Translations under genes and position numbers: made by a program
Assembly: GCF_030160295.1 (NCBI RefSeq)
Contig: NZ_BSOB01000053.1
Location: forward strand, 1 to 64,000
From: Dyella acidisoli
Lineage (GTDB): Bacteria > Pseudomonadota > Gammaproteobacteria > Xanthomonadales > Rhodanobacteraceae
Direction: 5' to 3'
Length of the DNA stretch: 64,000 nucleotides
Notes under the pieces: model-generated
Database searches by the model: none
Told to the model about the DNA's origin: nothing
What the model saw: the letters and a program-made list of their open reading frames with translations, nothing else
Part shown: positions 36,308-44,900 of the stretch, one piece after another
Numbering within the stretch: position 1 is the stretch's first letter
Layout of the letters: each line of letters begins with the position of its first letter

Positions 36308-36817
36308 GGCTGTTCCTCGATCATCGATAGCTTGTCACTGCACGGTGGACGGTAGTCCAGGCGATGCCCACGATGCGTATCAGCCGTCACAAAACGGCAC
36401 TAACAAACGCGCATCATCGATTTGCACGATGTCTTTCCAACACACTCCTACCTACGCTGGGGAGTGGTTTTTCTCACACGCACTGGGAGTAGGTGGTAGC
36501 TCACATCGCCGAAACATGGTGCTCATCCGATTTTGTGATGGCCGTCCCAAAATGACTTCATCTCGGAGCCGTCATGAGTATTCACAAGCGACATCCTCAC
36601 TAGACTTCGCTGTTGTTCGCGGTGATTGCCGCGGTGCCGATGACAGGAATCGGCGTCAGTTTCAAATTCCATAACGCAGAGTGGTACTTATCGCAAAACC
36701 GGCGGCCCAAAAATAACCAGAACGCTCATGCGCCTATGCATGGCTTCTGATGTGTCCAAAGAAGAACGGCAGCTTTATGCCTTTGATGCATAAAGCCTTG
36801 GGAAAAGCGGGTGAAGC
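36308..36817. other. Gene-free region upstream of the RcsB-like regulator
   Basis: About 510 bases between two divergently oriented genes. Small frames within it have no start signals or recognised family. The region should hold the promoters of both genes; nothing specific was identified. Confidence 0.4.
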
Positions 36818-37477
36818 GTGCGGGTTGTTATAGCGGATGACCACGAAGTGGTGCGTATTGGTTTGCGCACGATCTTGCAACATAGCGGCGAGGGTTATGA
36901 AGTCGTCGGGGAGGCTGCCGGCGGCCCCGAGCTGATCAAGCTGCTGGCCGATACGCCATGCGATCTGGCCATCGTCGATTTCCTGATGCCGGATGAAACC
37001 GCAGCGCGCGCGCTGGACGGCGTCGCGCTGCTGCACGAATTGCGCCGGCGTTATCCCACGCTGCCGATCATCGTGCTGACGATGATGCGCAACACCGCCA
37101 TCTTCCGCACCATGTACCAGGAAGGTGCGAATGCCGTGGTCGAAAAAGGGGCGATCGTCGACGAATTGCTGGTTGCACTGCGAACGGTGCGCAGCGGACG
37201 CATCTACGTCAGCAAATACCTCACCCGGCAATTGGCCGGCGACAGCGTAGTGCAACGGCAGGTGGAACGCGGTACGCCGAAGCCGATCCTGTCCAGGCGG
37301 GAGGTGGAAGTGATCCGCATGTTCGCTCAAGGGCATAGCGTTACCGAAATCGCTGCGCTTACGCATAAGAGCGTCAAGACCGTAAGCCGGCAGAAACGCA
37401 GTGCGATGATGAAGCTGGAGCTGAGCAGCGATAGCCAGCTTTTTGAGTACGTGCGGACGCATGGGTTGGCGGGGTAG
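36818..37477 (+). CDS. RcsB-like response regulator (NarL/FixJ type)
   Basis: The 219-residue protein starts at GTG (an in-frame TGA lies two codons before it, so no upstream start exists), with GGAAAAGCGGG nearby as ribosome-binding sequence. The receiver has DDHE (7-10), D54 (AIVDFLMPDE) and K110. The C-terminal LuxR-type helix-turn-helix reads ILSRREVEVIRMFAQGHSVTEIAALTHKSVKTVSRQKRSAMMKLEL. The KTVSRQKRSAMMKL ending is very close to that of enterobacterial RcsB, rather than generic NarL proteins. No RcsC/RcsD-type kinase is adjacent; the phosphodonor is unknown. Confidence 0.9.
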   Translation: MRVVIADDHEVVRIGLRTILQHSGEGYEVVGEAAGGPELIKLLADTPCDLAIVDFLMPDETAARALDGVALLHELRRRYPTLPIIVLTMMRNTAIFRTMYQEGANAVVEKGAIVDELLVALRTVRSGRIYVSKYLTRQLAGDSVVQRQVERGTPKPILSRREVEVIRMFAQGHSVTEIAALTHKSVKTVSRQKRSAMMKLELSSDSQLFEYVRTHGLAG

Positions 37478-37484
37478 TTGTGCA

Positions 37485-37508
37485 TCATCCCAGCTTTCGT
37501 TGGGATGA
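37485..37508. repeat. Small hairpin after the RcsB-like gene
   Basis: TCATCCCA and TGGGATGA pair around an 8-base loop GCTTTCGT, 8 bases past the stop codon. A related sequence (CATCCCAGCTTTCGCTGGGA) is at about 41313. It may be a half-copy of the family D type or a terminator without a T-run. Confidence 0.5.
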
Positions 37509-37660
37509 CGAATCGTTTGGATGCTTGCATTGCTGCCGGCGAGCTAGCTGCATCACCTATCAATCCCATGATCCACATGACCCATACTCAGAACGTTATG
37601 CACGCTGATCATCTCTACACATTTCTTTGACATACATTGAGATTCTTCTTATTTCATTCG

Positions 37661-37748
37661 ATTGAAATGCCGCCTATTCTCCTGACAAGCCTTAATGGCT
37701 TGTTGGCTCTCTTCTTCGACAAGCACGCTTTCTGAGCGTGCTTGTTTT
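37661..37748 (+). ncRNA. Candidate small RNA with own promoter and terminator
   Basis: A TTGACA box at 37627-37632 is followed by a 17-base spacer and TATTTC at 37650-37655, giving a predicted start near 37661. The transcript would contain the hairpin ACAAGCC-TTAAT-GGCTTGT (37684-37702), then the stem AAGCACGCT/AGCGTGCTT (37721-37743), ending in GTTTTAG, a fair intrinsic terminator. No reading frame of note is inside. The -10 box is weak, so the terminator could instead belong to a longer transcript. Confidence 0.35.
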
Positions 37749-38068
37749 AGTGGTTGAGCCTTGAGGCGGCATTCCCTGCAAGGATCGCAAGGTATGCCAG
37801 CGTCATGAGATGACAGAGTCGCAACAGGGGTGTCATTCATGCTTACCGCAAAGCATTGTCGTGCGTACAACGCTGCCGTCAGGCAGTCCGGTGCCAATGG
37901 CACGCCATACAAACCTCCATCGATCGAGTCTTGACGAAACGCGGCACGTTTGCCGCGCTTCGTGTATTCGCCAGCAAGGCAGTACAAGCACGTACATCTG
38001 TAAACCATGGCCATGCCATCACGCGTGGTCGTTTGCAGCAGCCGAATCATCGAATCGAGGGAAGCAGC
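37749..38068. other. Intergenic segment before the AraC-type regulator
   Basis: About 320 bases after the possible small RNA. The frame of the AraC gene is open here back to 37856 but shows no family resemblance. A GC-rich hairpin, CGCGGCA-CGTT-TGCCGCG, lies at about 37940. No promoter was assigned. Confidence 0.35.
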
Positions 38069-39052
38069 ATGGCGTCATCTGCAGCCGTGGCCGAACGCAA
38101 ATATTCACTGCCTGGTATCGTTGTCATCCGGCGCATGCTGGAGCTATGCAGCCTGGAAGCGGTCTCCTTGCAGGAGGGCGGTCTTAGCGGTGGCTTTGGC
38201 AGTTGCCATTACACAGGCGGCATGTTCGGCAGCGCCGCGATGGATTTCGCCCTGCATGGGCGCTTAGTGCCGCCGCCGGGACATTACCTTTCCTGCTATG
38301 TGCATGAAACCGCGCCGGAAAGCTGGTGCGCCGGCATGCCTTTGATCGCGGATACGTTGTTGATCGTGCTGCCCGGTAGTGCATGCGAGTTGATGCTGGG
38401 GCCTGGCTCGCGCATCAGCATGGCGTTGGCGCCGCTCCATGGTGGCGTAAAGCGCACCATCGACGCCCATCCGGATTCCTTCGGTTTATCCGGCCGGCAG
38501 TTTTCTTTGTTCCATCCAGAAAGTCATGCCGGCACGCCGTGGCGCGCTTTGTATGAAATGTTGTCTGACGGTTTGCTGGGTGAGAACAGCCACGGATTGT
38601 CACGGCTGCTGGAAAGCGAAGCGGCGGATTTTCTGATCGACGATCGCGGACTGCGAGCACTGCTCACCAGCGCCGCCTTGGTGCCGCCGTATTCGTTCGG
38701 TTACCGCGCGCATTACCCGGCGTTCCGCAAGGCCGTGCAATTCATGCGCGAAAATCTGCAACGCGATATCTATATGGAAGAAGTGGCGGCAACGGCGCAG
38801 ATCAGCGATCGCAGCCTGCGCCTGGCGTTCGACGATCTCCTTGGCATATCGCCGACGCGCTATCTGACCTTGCTCAGGCTGCATGAAGCCAGTCGCCAGC
38901 TTTCCACCCACGGCACGCAGCGGCTGTCGGTGAAGTCGGTGGCGATGAACTGCGGCATCTGGAACCTCTCGCGTTTTGCGGCGAATTATCGGCGGGCGTT
39001 TGATGAGCATCCCAGCGATACGCTGATGCGTACGTGCAGCTTTGCTTCGTGA
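38069..39052 (+). CDS. AraC-family transcriptional regulator
   Basis: About 327 residues. The C-terminal third (from about 230) is an AraC-type DNA-binding domain with two helix-turn-helices: DIYMEEVAATAQISDRSLRLAFDDLLGISPTRYLTLLRL and RLSVKSVAMNCGIWNLSRFAANYRRAFDEHPSDTL. The N-terminal 200 residues are of the cupin-like sensory class seen in EutR/AraC regulators (SGGFGSCHYTGGMFGSAAMDFALHGRLVPPPGHYL). The start was chosen because GAGGGAAG lies 7 bases upstream. No clear target operon adjoins it; downstream is a long repeat-rich region. Confidence 0.87.
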   Translation: MASSAAVAERKYSLPGIVVIRRMLELCSLEAVSLQEGGLSGGFGSCHYTGGMFGSAAMDFALHGRLVPPPGHYLSCYVHETAPESWCAGMPLIADTLLIVLPGSACELMLGPGSRISMALAPLHGGVKRTIDAHPDSFGLSGRQFSLFHPESHAGTPWRALYEMLSDGLLGENSHGLSRLLESEAADFLIDDRGLRALLTSAALVPPYSFGYRAHYPAFRKAVQFMRENLQRDIYMEEVAATAQISDRSLRLAFDDLLGISPTRYLTLLRLHEASRQLSTHGTQRLSVKSVAMNCGIWNLSRFAANYRRAFDEHPSDTLMRTCSFAS

Positions 39053-39056
39053 TGCT

Positions 39057-39166
39057 TGCGTCGCCCTTTTGCTCCCTCTCCCCTCTGGGGAAAGGGTTGG
39101 GGTGAGGGGGGGGGCAACCTCGCGAGAACTCACATTGCCGTCATGCCCGCGAAAGCGGGCATCCAT
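39057..39166. repeat. Two intergenic repeat fragments after the AraC gene
   Basis: The first, CCTCTCCCCTCTGGGGAAAG with GGGTTGGGGTGAGGG following, is of a kind also seen at 50489-50525 and, as a variant, at 51288-51343. The second, CCGTCATGCCCGCGAAAGCG with GGGCATCCA following (39137-39166), is a half copy of family D. Confidence 0.7.
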
Positions 39167-39186
39167 TTTGCTCTTGGCGATGTTGG

Positions 39187-39675
39187 TGCATGTCCTGGTG
39201 TTGTGACCTTGCCTGCGGCGCTTTCGGAGCTTTCGGACCCTAAAGGGCCCGAGTCACTTTTCTTTGCTGGCCCAAAGAAAAGTAACCCAAAGAAATGGCC
39301 TGAGAGGCTCGCGGCACGGGGAAGGGAAAAGCCCGAACGTTTATGGCTAGATAGGTGGTTGGTCGCCCAAGGTTCTACACCCCCGCTATACCGCGAGGCG
39401 TCGAAGCCCTGAGGGCTTAAAGCGCGCCTGCCGAGAGGCTGAGCTTTGTCGAGATCTGCCTTAAGTCCTCAGCGCTTCGACGCCTCGCGGTATAGCAGGG
39501 TGGTAGAAGCTTGGCCCGCCAACGATCAAGGCAGGGCGACATCCATAAGGCTTGTAACCTCTGCAATGCCATGAGCTCTTGAGGCCATTTCTTTGGTTGG
39601 GCCCGCAAAGAAAAGTGACTCGGTCGCTTCGCGACCGAAAGCGCCGCAGGCAATGTCACAACACCACGACATGCC
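39187..39675. repeat. Large inverted-repeat element, about 490 bp
   Basis: The outer arms, about 39187-39315 and 39575-39675, are near-complementary: TGTTGTGACCTTGCCTGCGG against CCGCAGGCAATGTCACAACA, and AGTCACTTTTCTTTGC against GCAAAGAAAAGTGACT. An inner pair, GCTATACCGCGAGGCGTCGA (39384-39403) and TCGACGCCTCGCGGTATAGC, surrounds the centre near 39440. The left arm contains an extra AAGAAAAGTAACCC segment absent from the right. No convincing gene lies inside. A foldback transposon relic or very large structured repeat is possible. Confidence 0.7.
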
Positions 39676-39808
39676 CAGCTGAGGCGAGACGCTATTCAGG
39701 TGCAAGCAGGGGAGCGGGCAGGCCGGGCTCTTGCATTGCACTTCAGCTTTGGCGCAAATACCTCCACGGAATACTGGCAAGCCCGAAACACCTGTCCCGG
39801 GGGAATCC

Positions 39809-41209
39809 ATGCATAAACTGACGTTGACGGCCATCGTTGCGATGGCACTTGCAGTGGGAGTGCAGGCTAGCGCCCAGGATGCATCGGGCTACTGGGCCGG
39901 TGTGCTGAACGATCGCATCCATATTCTTGTGCACGTCACTGCAACAGCAGACGGACGGCATGAAGGCACCATCGAAAATACCGACAACGAATCAGGGCCG
40001 CTGCCTTTCAGTGCCATCGATATTCACGGCAACCATTTGCGTCTTGCTGCGGACAAGATTGGTGGTTCCTACGATGGAAACTGGGACGCCCATGAGCAGG
40101 CCTGGGTAGGCAGCTGGACCATGCAGGGGCAAACCTTGCCGCTGGTACTCAAGCACACGGCGGCACCCAGCACAGCATCAAAACGCATGGCTCGGCCGCA
40201 GGATGAGGCCATCGCCAAAGGCCCGCTTCCGTATCTCCAGGAGAATGTTGTTTTTCCCAACGACGCCGCGCATGTCACTTTGGGCGGCACGCTTACCAAA
40301 CCCAAGGGAGCGGGGCCTTTTCCTGCCGTTGTCCTTATTTCCGGCACGGGTGCCAATACGCGGGATGAAGTGAGTGCGGGGCACAAGATATTTCTCGTGC
40401 TCGCCGATGCGCTGACACGCAAGGGCATTGCCGTGCTTCGTTACGACAAGCGCGGCGTAGGCGAATCTACCGGCGACTTCGGTAGCGCGACCACGGCAGA
40501 TTTCGCATCGGACGCGAAGGCAGCGGTGGAGTGGTTGAGCAAACGGTCGGACATCGATCATGCGCATATAGGTGTTATGGGGCATTCCGAAGGTGGCGTG
40601 ATCGCGCCGATGGTTGCGGTGGCCGATCGGAACGTTGCCTTTGTCGTCATGCTTGCAGGGCCTGGAGTGAGGGGCGACAAACTCTTCGTCGAACAGGCCT
40701 ATGGGGTGGCCTTGGCAAGCGGGACACCGGCCGCTTATGTGGCAAAGCGAAGGGCGTTCGACCAGAAGCTTTATTCGGCCGTGGTTGACGCCAACACGCA
40801 TGATCAGGAAGTGGATCGCGTGAAGGCTGTTATCGACAGCGGTCTGGCTGAAAAAGTGATCGAGCCCAAAGAGGCGGAGAGCCTGCCAGGCGATGTGATG
40901 CGACCCTGGATGGAACAATTCCTCAAGCTTGATCCGGCGATTGCGTTAAAACAGGTCACCGTACCGGTGCTGGCGCTCAACGGTTCGCTGGATCTTGCCG
41001 TGCCGGCAAAACTGAATCTGCCCGCGATCCGGCAAGCGCTAAGCGGAAATCGAGATGCAACGGTGATCGAAGTCGCCGGGTTGAATCATCTGTTCCAGAC
41101 CGCAAAAACCGGCGCACCCAGCGAGTTCGCGCATATCGAAGAGACCGTGGCGCCTTCTGCACTTTCCATGATTACGGACTGGGTGGTTTGTCATACTCAT
41201 GCACCGTAG
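39809..41209 (+). CDS. Exported alpha/beta hydrolase
   Basis: About 466 residues with a signal peptide (MHKLTLTAIVAMALAVGVQASAQ). Residues 25-120 form a beta-rich N-terminal domain of unknown role, and the rest is an alpha/beta hydrolase of the prolyl-oligopeptidase-like/S9 or bile-acid-acyltransferase type. An oxyanion region follows VVLISGTGANTRD; the nucleophile S260 is in GVMGHSEGG, with D395 (GSLDLAV) and H427 (GLNHLF) completing the triad. VLRYDKRGVGESTG is typical of this group of secreted esterases/acyl hydrolases. Substrate unknown. Start has GGGGGA upstream. The stop codon TAG is the second to fourth base of the following family A repeat. Confidence 0.88.
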   Translation: MHKLTLTAIVAMALAVGVQASAQDASGYWAGVLNDRIHILVHVTATADGRHEGTIENTDNESGPLPFSAIDIHGNHLRLAADKIGGSYDGNWDAHEQAWVGSWTMQGQTLPLVLKHTAAPSTASKRMARPQDEAIAKGPLPYLQENVVFPNDAAHVTLGGTLTKPKGAGPFPAVVLISGTGANTRDEVSAGHKIFLVLADALTRKGIAVLRYDKRGVGESTGDFGSATTADFASDAKAAVEWLSKRSDIDHAHIGVMGHSEGGVIAPMVAVADRNVAFVVMLAGPGVRGDKLFVEQAYGVALASGTPAAYVAKRRAFDQKLYSAVVDANTHDQEVDRVKAVIDSGLAEKVIEPKEAESLPGDVMRPWMEQFLKLDPAIALKQVTVPVLALNGSLDLAVPAKLNLPAIRQALSGNRDATVIEVAGLNHLFQTAKTGAPSEFAHIEETVAPSALSMITDWVVCHTHAP

Positions 41210-41428
41210 GTTGGGCTGCAAACCTTGATATATCCCTACACTTTGGTTTGATGGCTTTAGCAGAAGCTTGAAGCTATCCAAGCTGGTCGTGATCTTTAAG
41301 ATCGCGTAATCGTCATCCCAGCTTTCGCTGGGACGACGAGCGAAGAACGTCGGATGCCTCAGGAAAACCCTAACATCACGACATGCGCATGCATGATGAC
41401 GTTGGGGTTTGCATCCCACCCAACGTAC
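41206..41428. repeat. Family A repeat split by about 140 bp
   Basis: The left part GTAGGTTGGGCTGCAAACC ends at 41224 and the right part AAACCCTAACATCACGACAT ... CCCACCCAACGTAC starts near 41365. The intervening segment contains a hairpin ATCCCAGCTTTCGCTGGGA (41313-41332). It could be an insertion into an old repeat, or two half repeats. Confidence 0.6.
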
Positions 41429-41954
41429 AGGCCATTTCCGATTTGGTATGACAATTGCCGAATTTGGCTATATGTCTCGCCGATTTTGTGCATCGATTTC
41501 CGCTTCCATCCGCTCCAATTGAGGCGTTGGCATCGACATGGCGCAGGGCGCGCTCATGTGTGCGCAAACTCGGGGGCAGTCATGCATCACATTCGTACCA
41601 TCGCAAACAGGAACGGCGCGCATGCTGCACGCGTGCGGATAGATACGATGTACCGGAACGGTAATGCCAACGGATGCACATTTCGTGCGCTGAAGGGCAT
41701 TGCATCGAACGCTCCACCCGAACGCATCGTCGTGTTCCGCTTCACTCGTTGCTGAACCCCTTCCCATTTTCTCCGCATGCCAGGAAGGCGTGTGCCCGCG
41801 AATCGACGCGGGCGGCAGACGATCGACTCCACCCCCCGAGTGACGCCTCAGGATCTGTTGCCTGCCGGGAGTTCCCTTTCGATGCGCGCGTGATTCGCAG
41901 CAGCGATGTTTTTGATTTTTCCAGCGTCCGTGGAATCGGATTTCGGAGACAGCT
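41429..41954. other. Gene-free region upstream of the trimeric autotransporter
   Basis: About 525 bases. Several short frames exist on both strands but lack ribosome-binding sites and families. It should contain the autotransporter promoter and leader; a GGAGACAGCT sequence just before the ATG at 41955 is the likely ribosome-binding site. No operator was recognised. Confidence 0.4.
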
Positions 41955-44900
41955 ATGAACAGGATCTATAGCAAGGTCTGGAATGTTTCGTTGAAGCAGC
42001 TTGTGGTGGCTTCGGAATTGGCGACATCGCATGGTGGCGGCGTGATCGATCGACGCTGCCATCGCGCGCTTCCCGCGCGTCGCAGCCTCAGCTTGTGCGT
42101 GCTGACGGTATTGATGGCTACGGGAGCATGGAGTGAGCGGGCCGACGCACAAACGGTGAATTGCTCTGCGGCGCCCTACAATTTGTATAGCGGCAGCACG
42201 ACATGCGTGGGTTATTTGTCCCAGGCCACTGGAGGCGGAGCCACTGCGCTAGGTTATAACGCCAACAGTACAGGAACGAATGCAACGGCCCTTGGCTATC
42301 AAGCCATTGCCTCGAATACCAACGCCGTTTATGTGGGGGCGCGTAGCGCTCCAGGCACCGGTGCGACAGGGGAGTCGGCGATTGCCATCGGTACGGATGT
42401 CGCCTCTACGGGTTCTGGGGACATTGGTATTGGTGTGGACTCCGTCTCTAGCGGCAACTCGTCGACTGCCGTCGGCCCCGTGGCAAAAGCAACGGGAGAC
42501 AACAGCGTCGCCATGGGCTCGAATGCCAACGCTTTAGGGACGGGCGCGATCGCACTGGGCAGCGGCACCAATGGTTCGGCATACAACGGGGTAGCTGTTG
42601 GTGCGGGAGCCACTGCTGGTGGCGTCAACTCCATTTATCTGGGTGCTCGCACCGCTGCAGGCACAGGATCGACTGGGACATCATCCATTGCCATCGGCAC
42701 TGACATCACCGCCAACGCCGACTATGCCACCGCCATTGGTTTCCAAACGGTGGGAAGCGGGGCGGCAGCCGTCTCGGTGGGTTATATAGCCAACAGCTCT
42801 GGTACGCATGCTATCGCTGTCGGCTTTCAGTCCATTGCCAGCGGCCTCAACTCTGTGTACCTGGGTGCACGTACTGTCACGGGCACGGGTGCAACGGCGG
42901 CGGGTGCGGTGGGTATCGGCACGGATGTGACGGCTTCCGGTCCGTCTTCGCTGGCTGCGGGTACAGTCGCCAGCGCCTCAGCGCAGAACGCAGTGGCGTT
43001 GGGCGCGGGAGCCATCGCAAGTGGCGTGAGCGCGCTTGGCATGATGAACGGTTCCAACGCCAGTGGTGCAAACGCGATAGCGTTGGGTGGGGCCGATACC
43101 GTTGCGGAAGGCGGTGCATCGACACCGGCAGCGGTGTCGGGCGCCGCGGCGTCGGGCATTCGTGCGATTGCGATGGGAGCCGGCGCGAATGCGGGTGGTG
43201 CCTCGTCCATCGCCCTCGGTGATTCGGCTCAGACTGGAGCCAACACCGATGCCATTGCCATGGGTACGACCGCAACGGCGTCAGGCGGTAGCGCCATTGC
43301 ATTGGGTAACACGAGTGTTGCGAGCAATGCCAATACGACCGCGGTTGGCTATCGCACAACGGCTAGCGGAACATATGCCACTGCACTTGGCGCGTCTGCC
43401 ACGGCGTCAGGCACTGGCGCGATCGCCATCGGCGCCAACAGTCTGCCCTCCGCGTCTGCCAATGCGCTAGGCACTGTGTCGGTGGCCGTCGGCAACCGTG
43501 CTTTTGCATACAACACCCAAGATTTGGCGCTTGGGCCTAACGCAGTGACGGGCGTTTCGGGCTCAAGCACGATCACCAATGACACGGCGGTTGGCTATAA
43601 CACGCAGGCCACGGGTGGTAATGCGTTTGCCGGTGGCAGTGGCTCCACGGCCTTGGCAGCATCGAGCGTTGCAATCGGCAACTCGGCGTCGGTATTGGCT
43701 GCCGCCGGTGCCGGTTCGGTGGCGATGGGCAATGCGTCGACGGTCCATTCGGGCATTGGCGCGGTGGCGATTGGTCAGCAGCAATCCGCGTCCGGCAATG
43801 GTGCGGTGGCGATTGGTGATCCCAACACCGCCACTGGCAACGGTGCTGTAGCAACCGGTGCGAACGACACAGCCAGCGGCAACGGCGCCGTAGCCATCGG
43901 CAACACCAACAATGCAACCGGGCAGGGCGCGGTAGCGCTCGGCAATTCGTCAAATGCCACGGCGGCGAGTGCGCTGGCATTCGGCGATACCGCTAGCGCA
44001 AACCAGACCAATGCGATCGCATTGGGTGCTGGTGCTACAGCCGGTACGCAAGCAGGCGATGTAGCGCTGGGCTCAGGTTCAACCACGTCGACGGTGGTGA
44101 ACACGTCAGGCGTCACGCTAGGTGGCACTGCGTATACCTTTGCTGGCACCAATGCGACCAGCACGGTGAGCATCGGCACCAGTACGTCGCCGCGTACGCT
44201 TACCAACGTTGCGGCAGGCCGCATTAGTTCCAGCAGTACAGATGCGATCAATGGTTCGGAGTTGTATGCAACCAACCAGGCGCTGTCGTCGGCGATTGCC
44301 AGCGGGGCGATTCACTACTACAGCAATAATGATGGTGGTACGCAGCAGGCGAACTACAACAACAACGGCGCCACGGGTCTGTTCGCTGTGGCAGCGGGTG
44401 TTGCCGCCACCGCCGCCGGCAATCAAGCCGTTGCAACAGGCGATGGTGCGAATGCTGCAGCCAACCAATCTATTGCAATAGGCAACGGCACGTTCGCGGG
44501 TGGTGCGAGTGGATCAGCGGCCGTGGGTTCGGGTGCGCAGGCCAATGCCACCAATGCGTTGGCGGTGGGTGTGTTCTCCAATGCGTCGGCACAACTCGCT
44601 ACGGCGGTCGGCCCAGGTGCGAAAGCCTCAGCAGCGAGTGCCACGGGTCTAGGGCAAAACGCTTACGCTACCGGTGCAAGCGCCACAGCGGTGGGCACGT
44701 TTGCCAACGCTGTAGGTACGAACGCCGTCGCCGTCGGCGCGGGATCGCTTGCGGCTAATACCTCAGGTGTAGCTATAGGTCTCAATGCCAATGCTACGGG
44801 TGCCAGTGCCATCGCATTGGGCGGCACTTCGGTGGCCAATGGTCAGGATGCGATGGCCTTGGGCGCCAACAGCAATGCGGCCGGAGTTAATGCCACTGCT

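Noticed and set aside
36306-36674. 122-codon plus-strand frame between two genes
   Set aside because: It overlaps the start of the minus-strand exported protein and has no ribosome-binding site, family or plausible composition.
38069-38660. Minus-strand frames over the AraC gene
   Set aside because: They are shadows of a coding region with clear AraC family motifs on the plus strand.
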